From NCBI RefSeq assembly GCF_030811685.1, contig NZ_JAUSRF010000004.1, positions 310,001 to 374,000 on the forward strand: a stretch of 64,000 nt of DNA, read 5' to 3'. Source of the DNA: Neorhizobium huautlense. Lineage in GTDB: Bacteria > Pseudomonadota > Alphaproteobacteria > Rhizobiales > Rhizobiaceae. Below, in pieces: positions 49,879 through 58,990 of this stretch (its first letter is position 1; every line of letters starts with the position of its first letter). The notes under the pieces were generated by a model, which searched no databases, was not told where the DNA came from, and saw only the letters and a program-made list of their open reading frames with translations. A program made the position numbers and the translations under genes.

Positions 49879-50711
49879 TGACCAACACCCTTTCCTTCGG
49901 TCGGGCCTTCCGCCTCACGCTCCTGTCGCTCGGCGCGCTGATCTTCCTCGCGCCCTACATCTTCATGATCTCCACCGCCGGCAAGGGCCAGAGCGAGATC
50001 TTCACCTCGTCGCTGTCGCTGATCCCGACGCAGTTCTTCTACCTCGAGAATTTCGCCAAGGCTTTTGGCCGCGTCTCGATGGGCCAGCTGCTCTGGAACG
50101 GCGTCATCGTCTGCGGCCTGATCTTTGTCATTCAGGTGATCATCGCCATTCCTTGCGCCTATGCCATGGCCAAGCTGAAATTCGGCGCTGCCCGCCTGCT
50201 GATGGCACTGGTCATGCTCGGCCTTCTGGTGCCGATCCATGCCACCTCGCTGCCGCTCTACGTCGCTTTCGACAGCGCCGCCCTGCTCAACAGCTATACG
50301 GCTCTCGTCGCTCCGTTCTCGATCTCGGTGTTTGCGATCTTCCTGTTCCTGCAGTTTTTCCGCGCCATGCCGGACGACCTCATCCACGCCGCCCGTCTGG
50401 ACGGCATGTCGGAACTCGGCATCGTCATGCGCGTCATCGTTCCCAATGCCTGGCCGGCAATCACCGCCTTTGCGATCTTTTCTGTAGTGGCGCACTGGAA
50501 CGACCTCTACTGGCCGCTGATCGTCGTCTCCAACCAGGCCTATGCCACCCCGCCGCTCGGCCTGTTGTTCTTCCGGGCAGCCGAAGCCGGCGACGACTAC
50601 GGCGCGCTGATGGCCGCCACCCTGATCATCACCCTTCCCCTCGTTGCGGCATTCCTTCTCGCACAAAAACGCTTCGTCGAGGGCATCACCATGACCGGTC
50701 TCAAGGGATAA
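49878..50711 (+). CDS. ABC permease, UgpE/MalG type
   Basis: 277 aa, six segments, EAA loop IHAARLDGMSELGIVMRVIV, and the usual C-terminal FVEGITMTGLKG. The start is ATG 49878, sharing its first base with the previous stop codon. The frame is open far upstream (to 49032), but that part is a shadow of the preceding gene. Confidence 0.92.
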   Translation: MTNTLSFGRAFRLTLLSLGALIFLAPYIFMISTAGKGQSEIFTSSLSLIPTQFFYLENFAKAFGRVSMGQLLWNGVIVCGLIFVIQVIIAIPCAYAMAKLKFGAARLLMALVMLGLLVPIHATSLPLYVAFDSAALLNSYTALVAPFSISVFAIFLFLQFFRAMPDDLIHAARLDGMSELGIVMRVIVPNAWPAITAFAIFSVVAHWNDLYWPLIVVSNQAYATPPLGLLFFRAAEAGDDYGALMAATLIITLPLVAAFLLAQKRFVEGITMTGLKG

Positions 50712-50762
50712 CTCCGAGAACTGGTCGCCAACCTCCCGCCCATCCTCCCAAGGAGAAATGCA

Positions 50763-52031
50763 GTGAAGCATTTTGCAAAACTTCTCTCGGCAGCCGCCAT
50801 CACCATGGCAGCAGCTTTCCCGGCTCACGCCGAAACCACGCTGACCGTTCATTACCCGATGCCGGGCTTCTTCAAGGACGTCATGGACAAGGTGTCCAAG
50901 AAGTTCATGGAAGAAAACCCGGACATCAAGATCGAGTTCGCCAACCCGTCGCCGACCTATGAGGAAGGCATCCAGACGATCATGCGCCAGGCCGGCACGT
51001 CCGAAATGCCGGACCTGACCTTCATCGGCCTCAACCGTCTGCGCATGGCCGACGAGCGTTCGATCCCGGTCGATCTCGCGCCGTTCATGGCCAAGGACAA
51101 GGCCTCGATGGCCGAACAGGGCTTTTCGGACACGATCCTGAAGCTCGCTCAGGTCAACGGCAAGCAGGTCGGCCTCGCTTTCGCAACGTCGAACCCAATC
51201 ATGTACTACAACGCCGATCTGGTGAAAGCCGCTGGTGGCAACCCCGACCAACCGCCGAAGACATGGGACGAAGTGATCGCTCTCGGCGCCAAGATCAAGG
51301 CGCTCGGCAACGGCGTCGACTCGGTCGATTTCCGCTGGCAGGGTGACGACTGGATGTTCTCCGCGCTGCTGTTCGGCGCCGGCGGCACCATGCTGTCGGA
51401 AGACGAAAGCAAGGTCGCCTTCAACGGTCCTGAAGGCCAGAAGGCTTTTGCCGTCCTTGACCGTCTGGTCAAGGAAGCCGGCATGCCGGTCTTCACCAAG
51501 GCTGCCGGTGAGCAGGCTTTTGTCGCCGGCAAGGTCGGCTTTGCCTTCCAGACCACCGGTGCTCTCGCCAACACCATCAAGAACGTTGGCGGCAAGTTCG
51601 ACCTGCGCACTGCCGAAATCCCGCTTCTCGACCCGGTCAACGGCAAGCTGCCGACCGGCGGCAACGCCGTCGTCATCCTGACCAAGGACGAAGCCAAGCA
51701 GGACGCCGCCTGGAAGTTCGCCAAGTTCGCAGCCGGCCCTTACGGCGCCTCGGTTGTCGTTCCCGGCACCGGTTACGTGCCGAACAACGAACTGGCCGCC
51801 AAGTCGCCGGAATATCTCGGTGATTTCTACGCCAGGAACCCGCTGTTCCAGGCCGGTCTCAAGCAGATGCCGCGCATGATCCCGTGGTACGCCTTCCCGG
51901 GCTCCAACGGTGTCCGCGTCACCCAGACGATCGTCGACAATTCCTCGCGCGTCGTTGACCAGTCGGCCAAGCCGGAAGAAGCGCTGGAAGATGCCGCCAA
52001 GGAAGTGAAGCGCCTGCTGCCACGCAGCTAA
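50763..52031 (+). CDS. ABC substrate-binding protein, UgpB-like
   Basis: 422 aa with signal peptide ending FPAHA and mature start ETTLTVHYPMPGFFKDVMDK. Family 1 fold: FMEENPDIKIEFANPSPTYEEGIQTI and WRWQGDD-type segment VDFRWQGDDWMFSALLFG. GTG start at 50763 with AAGGAG 7 bases upstream. Ligand probably a glycerophosphodiester or sugar phosphate, judged by the phosphoesterase and Pho-like box; the sequence alone does not prove it. Confidence 0.88.
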   Translation: MKHFAKLLSAAAITMAAAFPAHAETTLTVHYPMPGFFKDVMDKVSKKFMEENPDIKIEFANPSPTYEEGIQTIMRQAGTSEMPDLTFIGLNRLRMADERSIPVDLAPFMAKDKASMAEQGFSDTILKLAQVNGKQVGLAFATSNPIMYYNADLVKAAGGNPDQPPKTWDEVIALGAKIKALGNGVDSVDFRWQGDDWMFSALLFGAGGTMLSEDESKVAFNGPEGQKAFAVLDRLVKEAGMPVFTKAAGEQAFVAGKVGFAFQTTGALANTIKNVGGKFDLRTAEIPLLDPVNGKLPTGGNAVVILTKDEAKQDAAWKFAKFAAGPYGASVVVPGTGYVPNNELAAKSPEYLGDFYARNPLFQAGLKQMPRMIPWYAFPGSNGVRVTQTIVDNSSRVVDQSAKPEEALEDAAKEVKRLLPRS

Positions 52032-52048
52032 AACTCTTCATCTCGAAA

Positions 52049-52086
52049 AAACCGCCGCACGAGCAATCGTGCGGCGGTTTTCTTTT
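52049..52086. terminator. Rho-independent terminator, bidirectional
   Basis: Perfect 14-bp stem (52049-52062 with 52067-52080, CCGCCGCACGA core), loop GCAA, followed by TCTTTT on the plus strand and preceded by A-rich sequence. Ends the importer operon and the convergent LacI gene. Confidence 0.9.
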
Positions 52087-52092
52087 GAAAAA

Positions 52093-53070
52093 TCAGATCG
52101 CCCGGACCGTGCCGCCCGGCCGCATCGTGAACGGCACGTCGAGATGCCGCGCCGGCGCGTGGTTTTCCGCGATATCGAGCAGCAGCGAGGCGGCAGCCGC
52201 CCCCATGCTGACATCCGGCATTTCGATCGTCGTCAGAACCGGATCGATCAGCCGGCCGATGGAAATGCCATCGAAACCCGCAACCGACACATCGCCCGGC
52301 ACCGAAAGCCCTTCACGCTTCAAGGCCCCAATGACACCGAGCGCCAAAAGGTCGTTGGACGCAATGATCGCCGTCGGCTGCGTCAGCCGAAGCGCCTCGC
52401 CGAGATCGAGCCGGTCATATTCGGTAAAATCAATCTCCAGCGCCGGGATCGGCTCCAGCCCCGCCTGCCGCATCGCTTCAACATGGCCCTCATAACGATG
52501 ACGCGCCCGGTCGGATGCCGCGAAACTGCCGGATACGAACAGGATGCGGCTATGCCCATGCGCGATCATGTGCCGCGTGATCATCCGGCTCGCCGCAAAA
52601 TTATCGACCGTGACCGCCGCCGTAAACGCAGCCGTCGGGCGATTGTGCATCAGCACCGTCGGCGGCATGTCGGTTATCGGCAGCCGATAGCTTGCGGCAT
52701 CACACAGCGTCAGGATCAGCCCGGTCGGCCGTTCGTTCAGAAGTGCCGCAATGGCATTCGCCTCCTGCGCCGGATCGTAGTTCGATTGCGCGATCAGCAC
52801 GCCATGTCCCGCCACCAGCATACGGTTCTGGATGATGGAAACCGATGTGGCGAAAACCGGATTGGTGATGCTGGGGATGAGCAGGCCGACGACCGGTCGC
52901 CGCGCCGCCCTGCCCGCCGCAACCACGGAGGCCCGATAGCCAAGCTCGGCCGCCGCCTTGGCGACCCGCCGCCGCGCGCTGTCGCTGACGGCACCCTTGT
53001 CGGTCAGGGCACGGCTGGCGGTTGCCACCGAACAGCCCGCGCGTTTCGCGACCTCTTCCAATGTTGCCAT
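52093..53070 (-). CDS. LacI-family transcriptional regulator
   Basis: 325 aa. Helix-turn-helix MATLEEVAKRAGCSVATASRAL at the N-terminus with hinge near ELGYRAS, then the sugar-binding-like domain (GLLIPSITNPVFATSV; IASNDLLALGVIGAL; VAGFDGISIGRL). I chose ATG 53070, which starts exactly at the family's conserved N-terminus, with GGAG upstream. Convergent with the phosphodiester importer, so control of that operon is possible but uncertain. Confidence 0.9.
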   Translation of the reverse strand: MATLEEVAKRAGCSVATASRALTDKGAVSDSARRRVAKAAAELGYRASVVAAGRAARRPVVGLLIPSITNPVFATSVSIIQNRMLVAGHGVLIAQSNYDPAQEANAIAALLNERPTGLILTLCDAASYRLPITDMPPTVLMHNRPTAAFTAAVTVDNFAASRMITRHMIAHGHSRILFVSGSFAASDRARHRYEGHVEAMRQAGLEPIPALEIDFTEYDRLDLGEALRLTQPTAIIASNDLLALGVIGALKREGLSVPGDVSVAGFDGISIGRLIDPVLTTIEMPDVSMGAAAASLLLDIAENHAPARHLDVPFTMRPGGTVRAI

Positions 53071-53150
53071 GCTTTTCCGCTCCGTCCGTTGCCTCCCGGC
53101 GCGGGACATTTATGAAGATTGCGCGACAGTTTTACGACAGCGCCAAAAAC

Positions 53151-53360
53151 TCAATCCTTCGGCATGATCGCATAAAGCCGGAAGAACCGTGCTGCCCTGC
53201 GTTTTTCATCGGGATCGCGCCGTACGCTTTCCCAGGCCATCAGCAGGGCCTCATGCAGGGCGAGCCCCACAAGATGGGCCACGACACTGCGCTCGTCGAT
53301 AGTACAAATCTCGTCCCGGATCTTCTTCAAACCGGCCACCACGCTTTCGATATCATGCAT
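53151..53360 (-). CDS. Small hypothetical protein
   Basis: 69 aa, helical and charged (MHDIESVVAGLKKIRDEICT, WESVRRDPDEKRRAARFFRL). No known domain, signal or membrane segment. A G-rich stretch (GGGGGC) precedes ATG 53360 at suitable spacing. The 241 bases upstream to 53601 hold no other gene. Confidence 0.55.
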   Translation of the reverse strand: MHDIESVVAGLKKIRDEICTIDERSVVAHLVGLALHEALLMAWESVRRDPDEKRRAARFFRLYAIMPKD

Positions 53361-53601
53361 GTCAGAAGCCCCCGATGTTTTCCCACATGCGCGAGACTAC
53401 ATGCAATCAAAAGCTGCATTCGGTAGAATTAAATTTAAAGTAAAGCGTTAACGTGAGTCCACGAGGGAGGACCTCACCCGCGCAAAACGGGGATTGGAAA
53501 CCCAAAAACTCTGCCGGCGCAAGGACATGACTGGTTTCCGCCATCACGCCTGCCAGAGGCATAAGCCGGACGGACTGCATGAACAGCCCGTCCGCCAAAA
53601 A

Positions 53602-54360
53602 TCAGTTCTGGTCGATCGCCAGCGTCATGGTGACGGAGATCGAATAGGTATTTTCACCGGCAGCAACCGCAAAGCTGTCGGACTCGGCCTTCATCGCCGC
53701 CATGCGCGGCATCGGCGATGGCGGCATGAAGCGATCTTCGCCCTCGCTGATATCGACAACCTTGCCGACTTTCACGCCCGCCGCTTCCGCAAGCGTACGC
53801 GCCTTTTCCATGGCCTCCGCCACGGCCTTTTTGCGCGCCTCGGTGCGGGCACCCGACGGATCGTCATTGGTAAAGGTGATCTGGCCGCCCTGATTGACGC
53901 CAAGCTTCACCGATTGATCGATGATGCCACCCAGCGCCTTCAGATCGCGAATCTTGACCGTCACGCCGTTCTGAACCTCGTAACCGATGATCTTTGGCGG
54001 GTCGATACGACCGTCTTTCGGTTCGTTCTGCTGGTATTGCGGATAGATGGAGAAATTGCTGGTCTGCAAATCCTTCTCTGCAATGCCGGCAGTCTTCAGC
54101 GCCGCCAGCACCTGGTTCATGGCCGTATTGTTGTCGGCCAGCGCCTTTTCAGCGGTCTCTGCATTGCGCGCCACGGTGAGGTTGATGATCGCCATATCAG
54201 GCGCAACGGATGCTTCACCGGTGCCGGTAACCCGGATGACGGGATCACGCATCGGGCGCTCCTGTGCCGAAACGGAGGTTGCGGCAAGCGGCATGGCAAT
54301 GAGGGTAGCGGCGAACAGGGCGGAGAGAGGGCCGGTGGAGCGATAATTGGTACGGCGCAT
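53602..54360 (-). CDS. SIMPL-domain (DUF541) periplasmic protein
   Basis: 252 aa. Signal peptide about 1-32 ending SVSA, then the SIMPL fold: VIRVTGTGEASVAPDMAIINLTV, NNTAMNQVLAALKTAGI, and the C-terminal repeat KKAVAEAMEKARTLAEAAGVKVGKV. Family function is poorly known (oxidative stress and signalling links). Start is ATG 54360, with AAGGACC upstream; an upstream frame to 54399 lacks a ribosome site. Confidence 0.87.
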   Translation of the reverse strand: MRRTNYRSTGPLSALFAATLIAMPLAATSVSAQERPMRDPVIRVTGTGEASVAPDMAIINLTVARNAETAEKALADNNTAMNQVLAALKTAGIAEKDLQTSNFSIYPQYQQNEPKDGRIDPPKIIGYEVQNGVTVKIRDLKALGGIIDQSVKLGVNQGGQITFTNDDPSGARTEARKKAVAEAMEKARTLAEAAGVKVGKVVDISEGEDRFMPPSPMPRMAAMKAESDSFAVAAGENTYSISVTMTLAIDQN

Positions 54361-54520
54361 GAAAACGGTCCTTGTCTGAATGAAAAAGTCTTCGGCCACA
54401 ACTCAGTGACGATCGATTGTGAACCTATTGCGGCAACGGCTTGTGACGACTGCAGAATTAAGTTAGAGCGTTTTTCGCGGAAGGCGAACCATTGCGCCAC
54501 CGCGAGCCGTGTTTACGGCT

Positions 54521-54596
54521 GGACCCGTAGCTCAATGGTTAGAGCCGGCGGCTCATAACCGCTTGGTTGGGGGTTCGAGTCCCTCCGGGTCTACCA
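54521..54596 (+). tRNA. tRNA-Ile2 (CAT anticodon)
   Basis: 76-base cloverleaf: acceptor GGACCCG with CGGGTCT, D-arm AGCTCAATGGTTAGAGC, anticodon loop CTCATAA (CAT at 54554-54556), T-arm with GGTTCGAGTCC, CCA encoded. The anticodon arm and variable region resemble E. coli tRNA-Ile2, whose C34 is converted to lysidine to read AUA. Automated tools may call it Met. Confidence 0.9.
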
Positions 54597-54697
54597 ATTT
54601 GCCTATATTTCAAAAGGCACTTAGCGTGTGATTAGCCACCTTGAGCCTCCCGGATTATTCCGTTTTTTATGGCGAACCGTTATCTGCGCCTCCGCGC

Positions 54698-55546
54698 TCA
54701 GTCATCGCCTTCGCTACGGATATCCAGCCGCGTCATATGTCCGCCGGCGACAACATTGAAAAGCTCGATCAATCCGTATTTCTGGTCAGTGTAGTCATCA
54801 ATCAGCAGTTCGGTCCGGCCATCACGTCGGCGCGTGAAAATTTCGGCTTCGTTGTCAGCCACTTCACGGTCGAGGTCATCGACAGATGTAAAAACACCAC
54901 CTGCGAAAAGACGCAGAAAGTAATCCTCGATATCGATCGGATCGCCCGCAGGAAAACTTCCACCATCGCTCACAGTGGCGATCAGCCTGCCGCCCGTGTA
55001 GTCCTCACCGATTCCCTTCGCAAAAGGCGCAAAGTCAGGGAAACGTATGCCATCGGCGATAAAATTAAGGACATCCGCCGTTGCGACGATATCCTGCCCG
55101 GCCGCCACGATATCCGAAATGGCGAGTGACGAAACATTTTGTGTGAAACTTACCGGCGCCGGCAATCCATCAGCGTCATCACCGAGGATAGCTCGCATTG
55201 CCTCATATCCTTCCTGACTTGTATGGTGAAGCCGTGCCGTGATGCGAATAGCCGCGACAAGCGCATTGTAATGGATACTTTCGGACGACACAGTCACCGA
55301 CATATCACCTGCATCGCTCCAGCGGACCTCCACTTCGGCTGTTTCACGCGTCGAAAACCCGTCCCAGCAGAAAAAGCCGTAGCGCAATCCCTGCTGGAGT
55401 TCAGCAAATGCCTCTTCCAGCACCTCCCGGCGTTCTTCGTCCGGCGCCATGCCCTCCCGGTAGGCAATGTCGAGACGGAAGTGCCTAAAATACAACGGAA
55501 TATCGGCATGCGGCAGATGCAAAACGTGTCTAACAAGACCGGACAT
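54698..55546 (-). CDS. Hypothetical protein downstream of tRNA
   Basis: 282 aa, cytosolic, acidic. Two halves without recognised domain: YREGMAPDEERREVLEEAFA, and a C-terminal region with repeated Asp-rich turns. TGGAGAAA precedes ATG 55546 well, so I use that start. Slightly lower GC than neighbours, with the tRNA next to it, is compatible with accessory DNA. Not recognised. Confidence 0.72.
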   Translation of the reverse strand: MSGLVRHVLHLPHADIPLYFRHFRLDIAYREGMAPDEERREVLEEAFAELQQGLRYGFFCWDGFSTRETAEVEVRWSDAGDMSVTVSSESIHYNALVAAIRITARLHHTSQEGYEAMRAILGDDADGLPAPVSFTQNVSSLAISDIVAAGQDIVATADVLNFIADGIRFPDFAPFAKGIGEDYTGGRLIATVSDGGSFPAGDPIDIEDYFLRLFAGGVFTSVDDLDREVADNEAEIFTRRRDGRTELLIDDYTDQKYGLIELFNVVAGGHMTRLDIRSEGDD

Positions 55547-55641
55547 CCGGTTTCTCCAAAAGTATGCATGAAGGCGATCTTTCTTCGATCGCCATATCAC
55601 CAGCAAGGATGCAACAAGCAACCGAGATCGATGCAGGCCGT

Positions 55642-56295
55642 TTATTGGGAATTCAGCAATTCGAGATTGGCGTTGTGCCAGAGCTTGACATACATGGCTT
55701 TCCTGACCGGCAGGCTTGGCGCGTTTTCCTCGCCCTTCTCTGTCTTCAGCAATGCCTCCAGGACAGTCAGCGGGCCTGACGAATAGACAACCAGCGTACC
55801 CGCTTCCACATCCAGGAAGGACATGCGGGATATATCCCCGTCCATTGCGGACTGCCCTTTTACCGCCACCGAAAACCGGAACTCGCGAAATGAACCCTTG
55901 GTCCTTTCCGGCATGATGGTGAGGTTTGTATCCTGCCCTTTGCGAAAGGTTTCGGTGATGAAAACGGCGAACGCATCTCTCTGGCTGGCCTCGATCCGCT
56001 CGGAAGACAGGAATACTGCGAAGATAAAAGGATCGGTTTCCCCGGCATCGTCAAAGGCAAAAACCTTCTGGCAACCTTTGAATTCTTCTCGTTCAAATGC
56101 CTTTATCGCGATCCGTTCGCCCTGGATAAAGACCGGCGGCTCATAGATCTCGTAGCCAGTTCGGCTGCAGAGCGGAACCTTTTCAAGTTGTGCAGGGGCT
56201 GCTTCAAGGCGCGTGCTGAAGGCCGCCGACATCGTCAAAGCGGCCAGTAGAACAGCGAATGTTGACGCGATAAGATGAAATTTCACAGTCGTCAT
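55642..56295 (-). CDS. Hypothetical secreted protein
   Basis: 217 aa with a signal peptide (MTTVKFHLIASTFAVLLAAL... to about 33, ending RLEAA). The mature part has two cysteines (PLCSRTGYEI and FKGCQKVF) that could form a disulfide. No known domain. Same strand as the gene at 54698, with 95 bases between, and likely part of the same small accessory cluster. Confidence 0.72.
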   Translation of the reverse strand: MTTVKFHLIASTFAVLLAALTMSAAFSTRLEAAPAQLEKVPLCSRTGYEIYEPPVFIQGERIAIKAFEREEFKGCQKVFAFDDAGETDPFIFAVFLSSERIEASQRDAFAVFITETFRKGQDTNLTIMPERTKGSFREFRFSVAVKGQSAMDGDISRMSFLDVEAGTLVVYSSGPLTVLEALLKTEKGEENAPSLPVRKAMYVKLWHNANLELLNSQ

Positions 56296-56421
56296 TCCAG
56301 TTTAATCCGCTCGATAAAGGATCGGAGCCCACGCGTGGTCGGTTAAGATTTCCGACGTCCATCGGCAAATGTGACAGAGAGAACCGACCGTCATCCCTCT
56401 TTGCCGCCGGTTCCATCAACA

Positions 56422-56468
56422 TGACAACAAAAAACATCACCGGAATCCATAACCTGGATCCGGTGATG
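56422..56468 (-). terminator. Rho-independent terminator of the pectin importer operon
   Basis: In the minus-strand RNA, CATCACCGGATCCA pairs with TGGATTCCGGTGATG (one bulge), followed by U6. It lies 89 bases after the binding-protein stop. Confidence 0.88.
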
Positions 56469-56556
56469 CCGAACATCCTGTCGCCTGACTGCGGAAAATG
56501 GTGCCTCATCATGAAGAAGCAAAGCCCATGCCTCGCGACACGGGCCATACGCACCA

Positions 56557-57816
56557 TCAAAGGCGACGCAATGCCCTGGTCAGGCCGTCGATCATTTCCT
56601 CGCCGGCTTCCTCGGCCGTCATCTGGCCATAGGCGAACTGCTCGATGACGTCCTTGAACACTTCCTGCACGGATGGATGTTCGATCAGTGGTGACATGAC
56701 CGGGCCCGTGGCCTCGGCAACGATCTTTGCGCCGTCCAGACGTTCACGGGTCAGTTTTCCCGCTTCTTCCAGCGTTGCCTTGGCGATGGCCGAGGCGGGC
56801 AAGCCGCGACTGTCACCGAGGATCAGGATGGCATCCTTGTCGTTCAGCAGGCAATTGATCACCTGTGCCGCAGCCTTCTGGTCTTTCGAATGTCTTGAAA
56901 TCGCAAAGACCATGGACGGCTTCTTGTAGACACCGTCGGATTTGGCCCCTTCGATCTTCAGCGGTGCCGCCGGCACGAGCTTTCCAACCGTCAGCGGGTC
57001 ATCGTATTTCGAATAGGTCGAGTCCCAGAAATAGGTGCCGCCGATACGGCCCGAGACCCAGGCCGGATCATCGAAAATCTCGACATTGCCGACGGCTGCC
57101 GCATCCTTGGCCGAACGCACGATGCCGTTATCGACCATCCACTGATAATGTTTTAGCGCACCGGCAATGTCTTCCGCCGTCCAGGCCAGTTCATTGGTGC
57201 CGGGTTTGACGAATTCCTGGCCGGAAATCTGCGCCGCAAAGGCCTCGATCATCAGCATCAGGATGACACGGGTGCTGTCGAAGGGATAAACGCCGTCCGG
57301 GTTCATCTTCTTGGCGGCGGCGGCAAGGTCCTCCCAGCTTTTCGGCAGTTCGAGACCGGCCTTCCTGTAGATCTCGTCGCTGAAATAATAGGTGGCGCCG
57401 GTGACTGAGACAGGCACGCCATTGAGCTTGCCCTCGATCATGGCGGGCGCAAGCTGGCTGTCATTCCACTGGCTCAGGTCGAGATCGCCGGAAAACTGTT
57501 TCAGATCGGCAAACCCCTCGCCTTCCTTGGAAAACTGGAAAAGCCACGGCCAGTCGACCTGGATGATATCCGCCTCGGTGCTGCCGGCCATCTGCGTCGT
57601 CAGCTTTTCGAGATAACCCTCGAAACCGGCAAACTCGGCTTTCACCTTGTGACCGGTTTTCGTGGTGCAATAGTCCAGCGCCTTCTGGGTGGCGACATGG
57701 CGGCCATCGCCGCCCCACCAGGACATGCGCAGATCGGCCGCCGAAGCGACACTCGTCGCGACCACTGATGTCGCCAATGAAAGCGACAATGCTGCAAGTA
57801 TCGATTTTTTCCTCAT
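56557..57816 (-). CDS. ABC substrate-binding protein, pectin oligosaccharide type
   Basis: 419 aa: signal peptide ending SVASA, mature start ADLRMSWWGGDGRHVATQKA, an opening characteristic of TogB-like and other oligogalacturonide or rhamnogalacturonide binding proteins. Internal ITQVDWPW-type segment (EADIIQVDWPWLFQFSK). GAGGG precedes ATG 57816. It is last in an operon with ATPase and two permeases, and the GH105 hydrolase upstream points to unsaturated pectin-derived oligosaccharides. Confidence 0.88.
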   Translation of the reverse strand: MRKKSILAALSLSLATSVVATSVASAADLRMSWWGGDGRHVATQKALDYCTTKTGHKVKAEFAGFEGYLEKLTTQMAGSTEADIIQVDWPWLFQFSKEGEGFADLKQFSGDLDLSQWNDSQLAPAMIEGKLNGVPVSVTGATYYFSDEIYRKAGLELPKSWEDLAAAAKKMNPDGVYPFDSTRVILMLMIEAFAAQISGQEFVKPGTNELAWTAEDIAGALKHYQWMVDNGIVRSAKDAAAVGNVEIFDDPAWVSGRIGGTYFWDSTYSKYDDPLTVGKLVPAAPLKIEGAKSDGVYKKPSMVFAISRHSKDQKAAAQVINCLLNDKDAILILGDSRGLPASAIAKATLEEAGKLTRERLDGAKIVAEATGPVMSPLIEHPSVQEVFKDVIEQFAYGQMTAEEAGEEMIDGLTRALRRL

Positions 57817-57870
57817 GATGCGTTTCCCTCCTGAAACATTGCATCGGTGGCAAAAGCGCCGGCCGCGCCC

Positions 57871-58986
57871 TCAGGCGAGGCTGACGTTCTGACCGCTTTC
57901 GCGATCGAAAATGAACACCCGGTCCTCTTCCGGGCGAATGCGGATCGTGCCGTCCACGGCGGCCTTTCGGTAATCCTCGACGGGCAGGACGACGGTAAAA
58001 CGTTGGCCGCCGATCATGATGTGCACATCGACCTCATGGCCGAGGAAATCCGCCTTGATGACCTTTGCCGTCAATGCGTCTTCACCTGCTGCCGCCAACC
58101 GGAAATGCTGCGGGCGCACGCCAAAGGTGACCTCACCACCGACACCCGCCTCCAGTCGCCCCGCCAGTTTGGCGCCGAACCGGATCGACTGATCGCCGAA
58201 TGTCACCACCGGCCCGCTTTCGCCACGGGTCAAGGTCGCATCGACAAGGTTCATTTCCGGCATGCCGATAAAACCGGCGACAAAAGCATTGGCGGGCTTC
58301 GCATACAGCGTTTCGGGATCGTCCACCTGCATGATGCGACCGTCCTTCATGACGCAGATGCGATCGCCCATGGTCATCGCCTCGACCTGATCATGGGTCA
58401 CGTAGACGACAGTCGATGACTGCCCCTGCTCCTTCAGACGGCGATGCAGATCGGTGATGCGCACCCGCATGGATGCGCGCAGTTTCGCGTCCAGATTGGA
58501 CAGAGGCTCGTCAAACAGAAATACTTCCGGTTTCTTGATCAGCGCACGGCCAAGCGCCACGCGCTGCGCCTGACCACCGGAAAGCTGTTTTGGCAGGCGG
58601 TCGAGCAAGGGTTCGATTTCGAGAACCTCGGCCACTTCCTGCACCCGGCGGGAAATCTCCTCCTTTTTTTCGCCGGCCAGCTTCAGGCCGAAGGAAAGGT
58701 TCTTGCGCACTTTCATATGCGGATAGAGCGCATAATTCTGGAACACCATGGCGATGCCGCGCTCACCCGGAGCCAGATTGTTGACGATCTTGTCGCCGAT
58801 GGTGATATGCCCGCCGGACACGGTTTCCAGCCCGGCGATCATGCGCAGTGTCGTCGATTTGGCGCAGCCCGACGGGCCGACCAGCACCATGAATTCCCCG
58901 TCCTTCACATCGAGATTGATGCCGTGAAGTGCCTTGAGCGAGCCGCCATAGACCTTTTCCAGGTTGCGGATGGAAAGCTGAGCCAT
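57871..58986 (-). CDS. ABC ATP-binding protein, UgpC/MsmK type
   Basis: 371 aa. Walker A GPSGCAKSTTL (Ala where most have Gly before Lys), signature LSGGQAQR, Walker B VFLFDEPLSNLDA, switch His VTHDQVEA, and C-terminal TOBE region with FGVRPQHF. It powers the two permeases encoded immediately upstream with a 4-base gap. Sequence is typical of oligosaccharide importers. Confidence 0.93.
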   Translation of the reverse strand: MAQLSIRNLEKVYGGSLKALHGINLDVKDGEFMVLVGPSGCAKSTTLRMIAGLETVSGGHITIGDKIVNNLAPGERGIAMVFQNYALYPHMKVRKNLSFGLKLAGEKKEEISRRVQEVAEVLEIEPLLDRLPKQLSGGQAQRVALGRALIKKPEVFLFDEPLSNLDAKLRASMRVRITDLHRRLKEQGQSSTVVYVTHDQVEAMTMGDRICVMKDGRIMQVDDPETLYAKPANAFVAGFIGMPEMNLVDATLTRGESGPVVTFGDQSIRFGAKLAGRLEAGVGGEVTFGVRPQHFRLAAAGEDALTAKVIKADFLGHEVDVHIMIGGQRFTVVLPVEDYRKAAVDGTIRIRPEEDRVFIFDRESGQNVSLA

Positions 58987-58990
58987 ACAA

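Noticed and set aside
49872..51251. 459-codon minus-strand frame across permease and binding-protein genes
   Set aside because: Low-complexity Glu/Arg/Gly-rich shadow of two well-supported plus genes.
54597..56556. Integrative element using tRNA-Ile2
   Set aside because: No integrase gene and no repeated tRNA 3' end could be seen.
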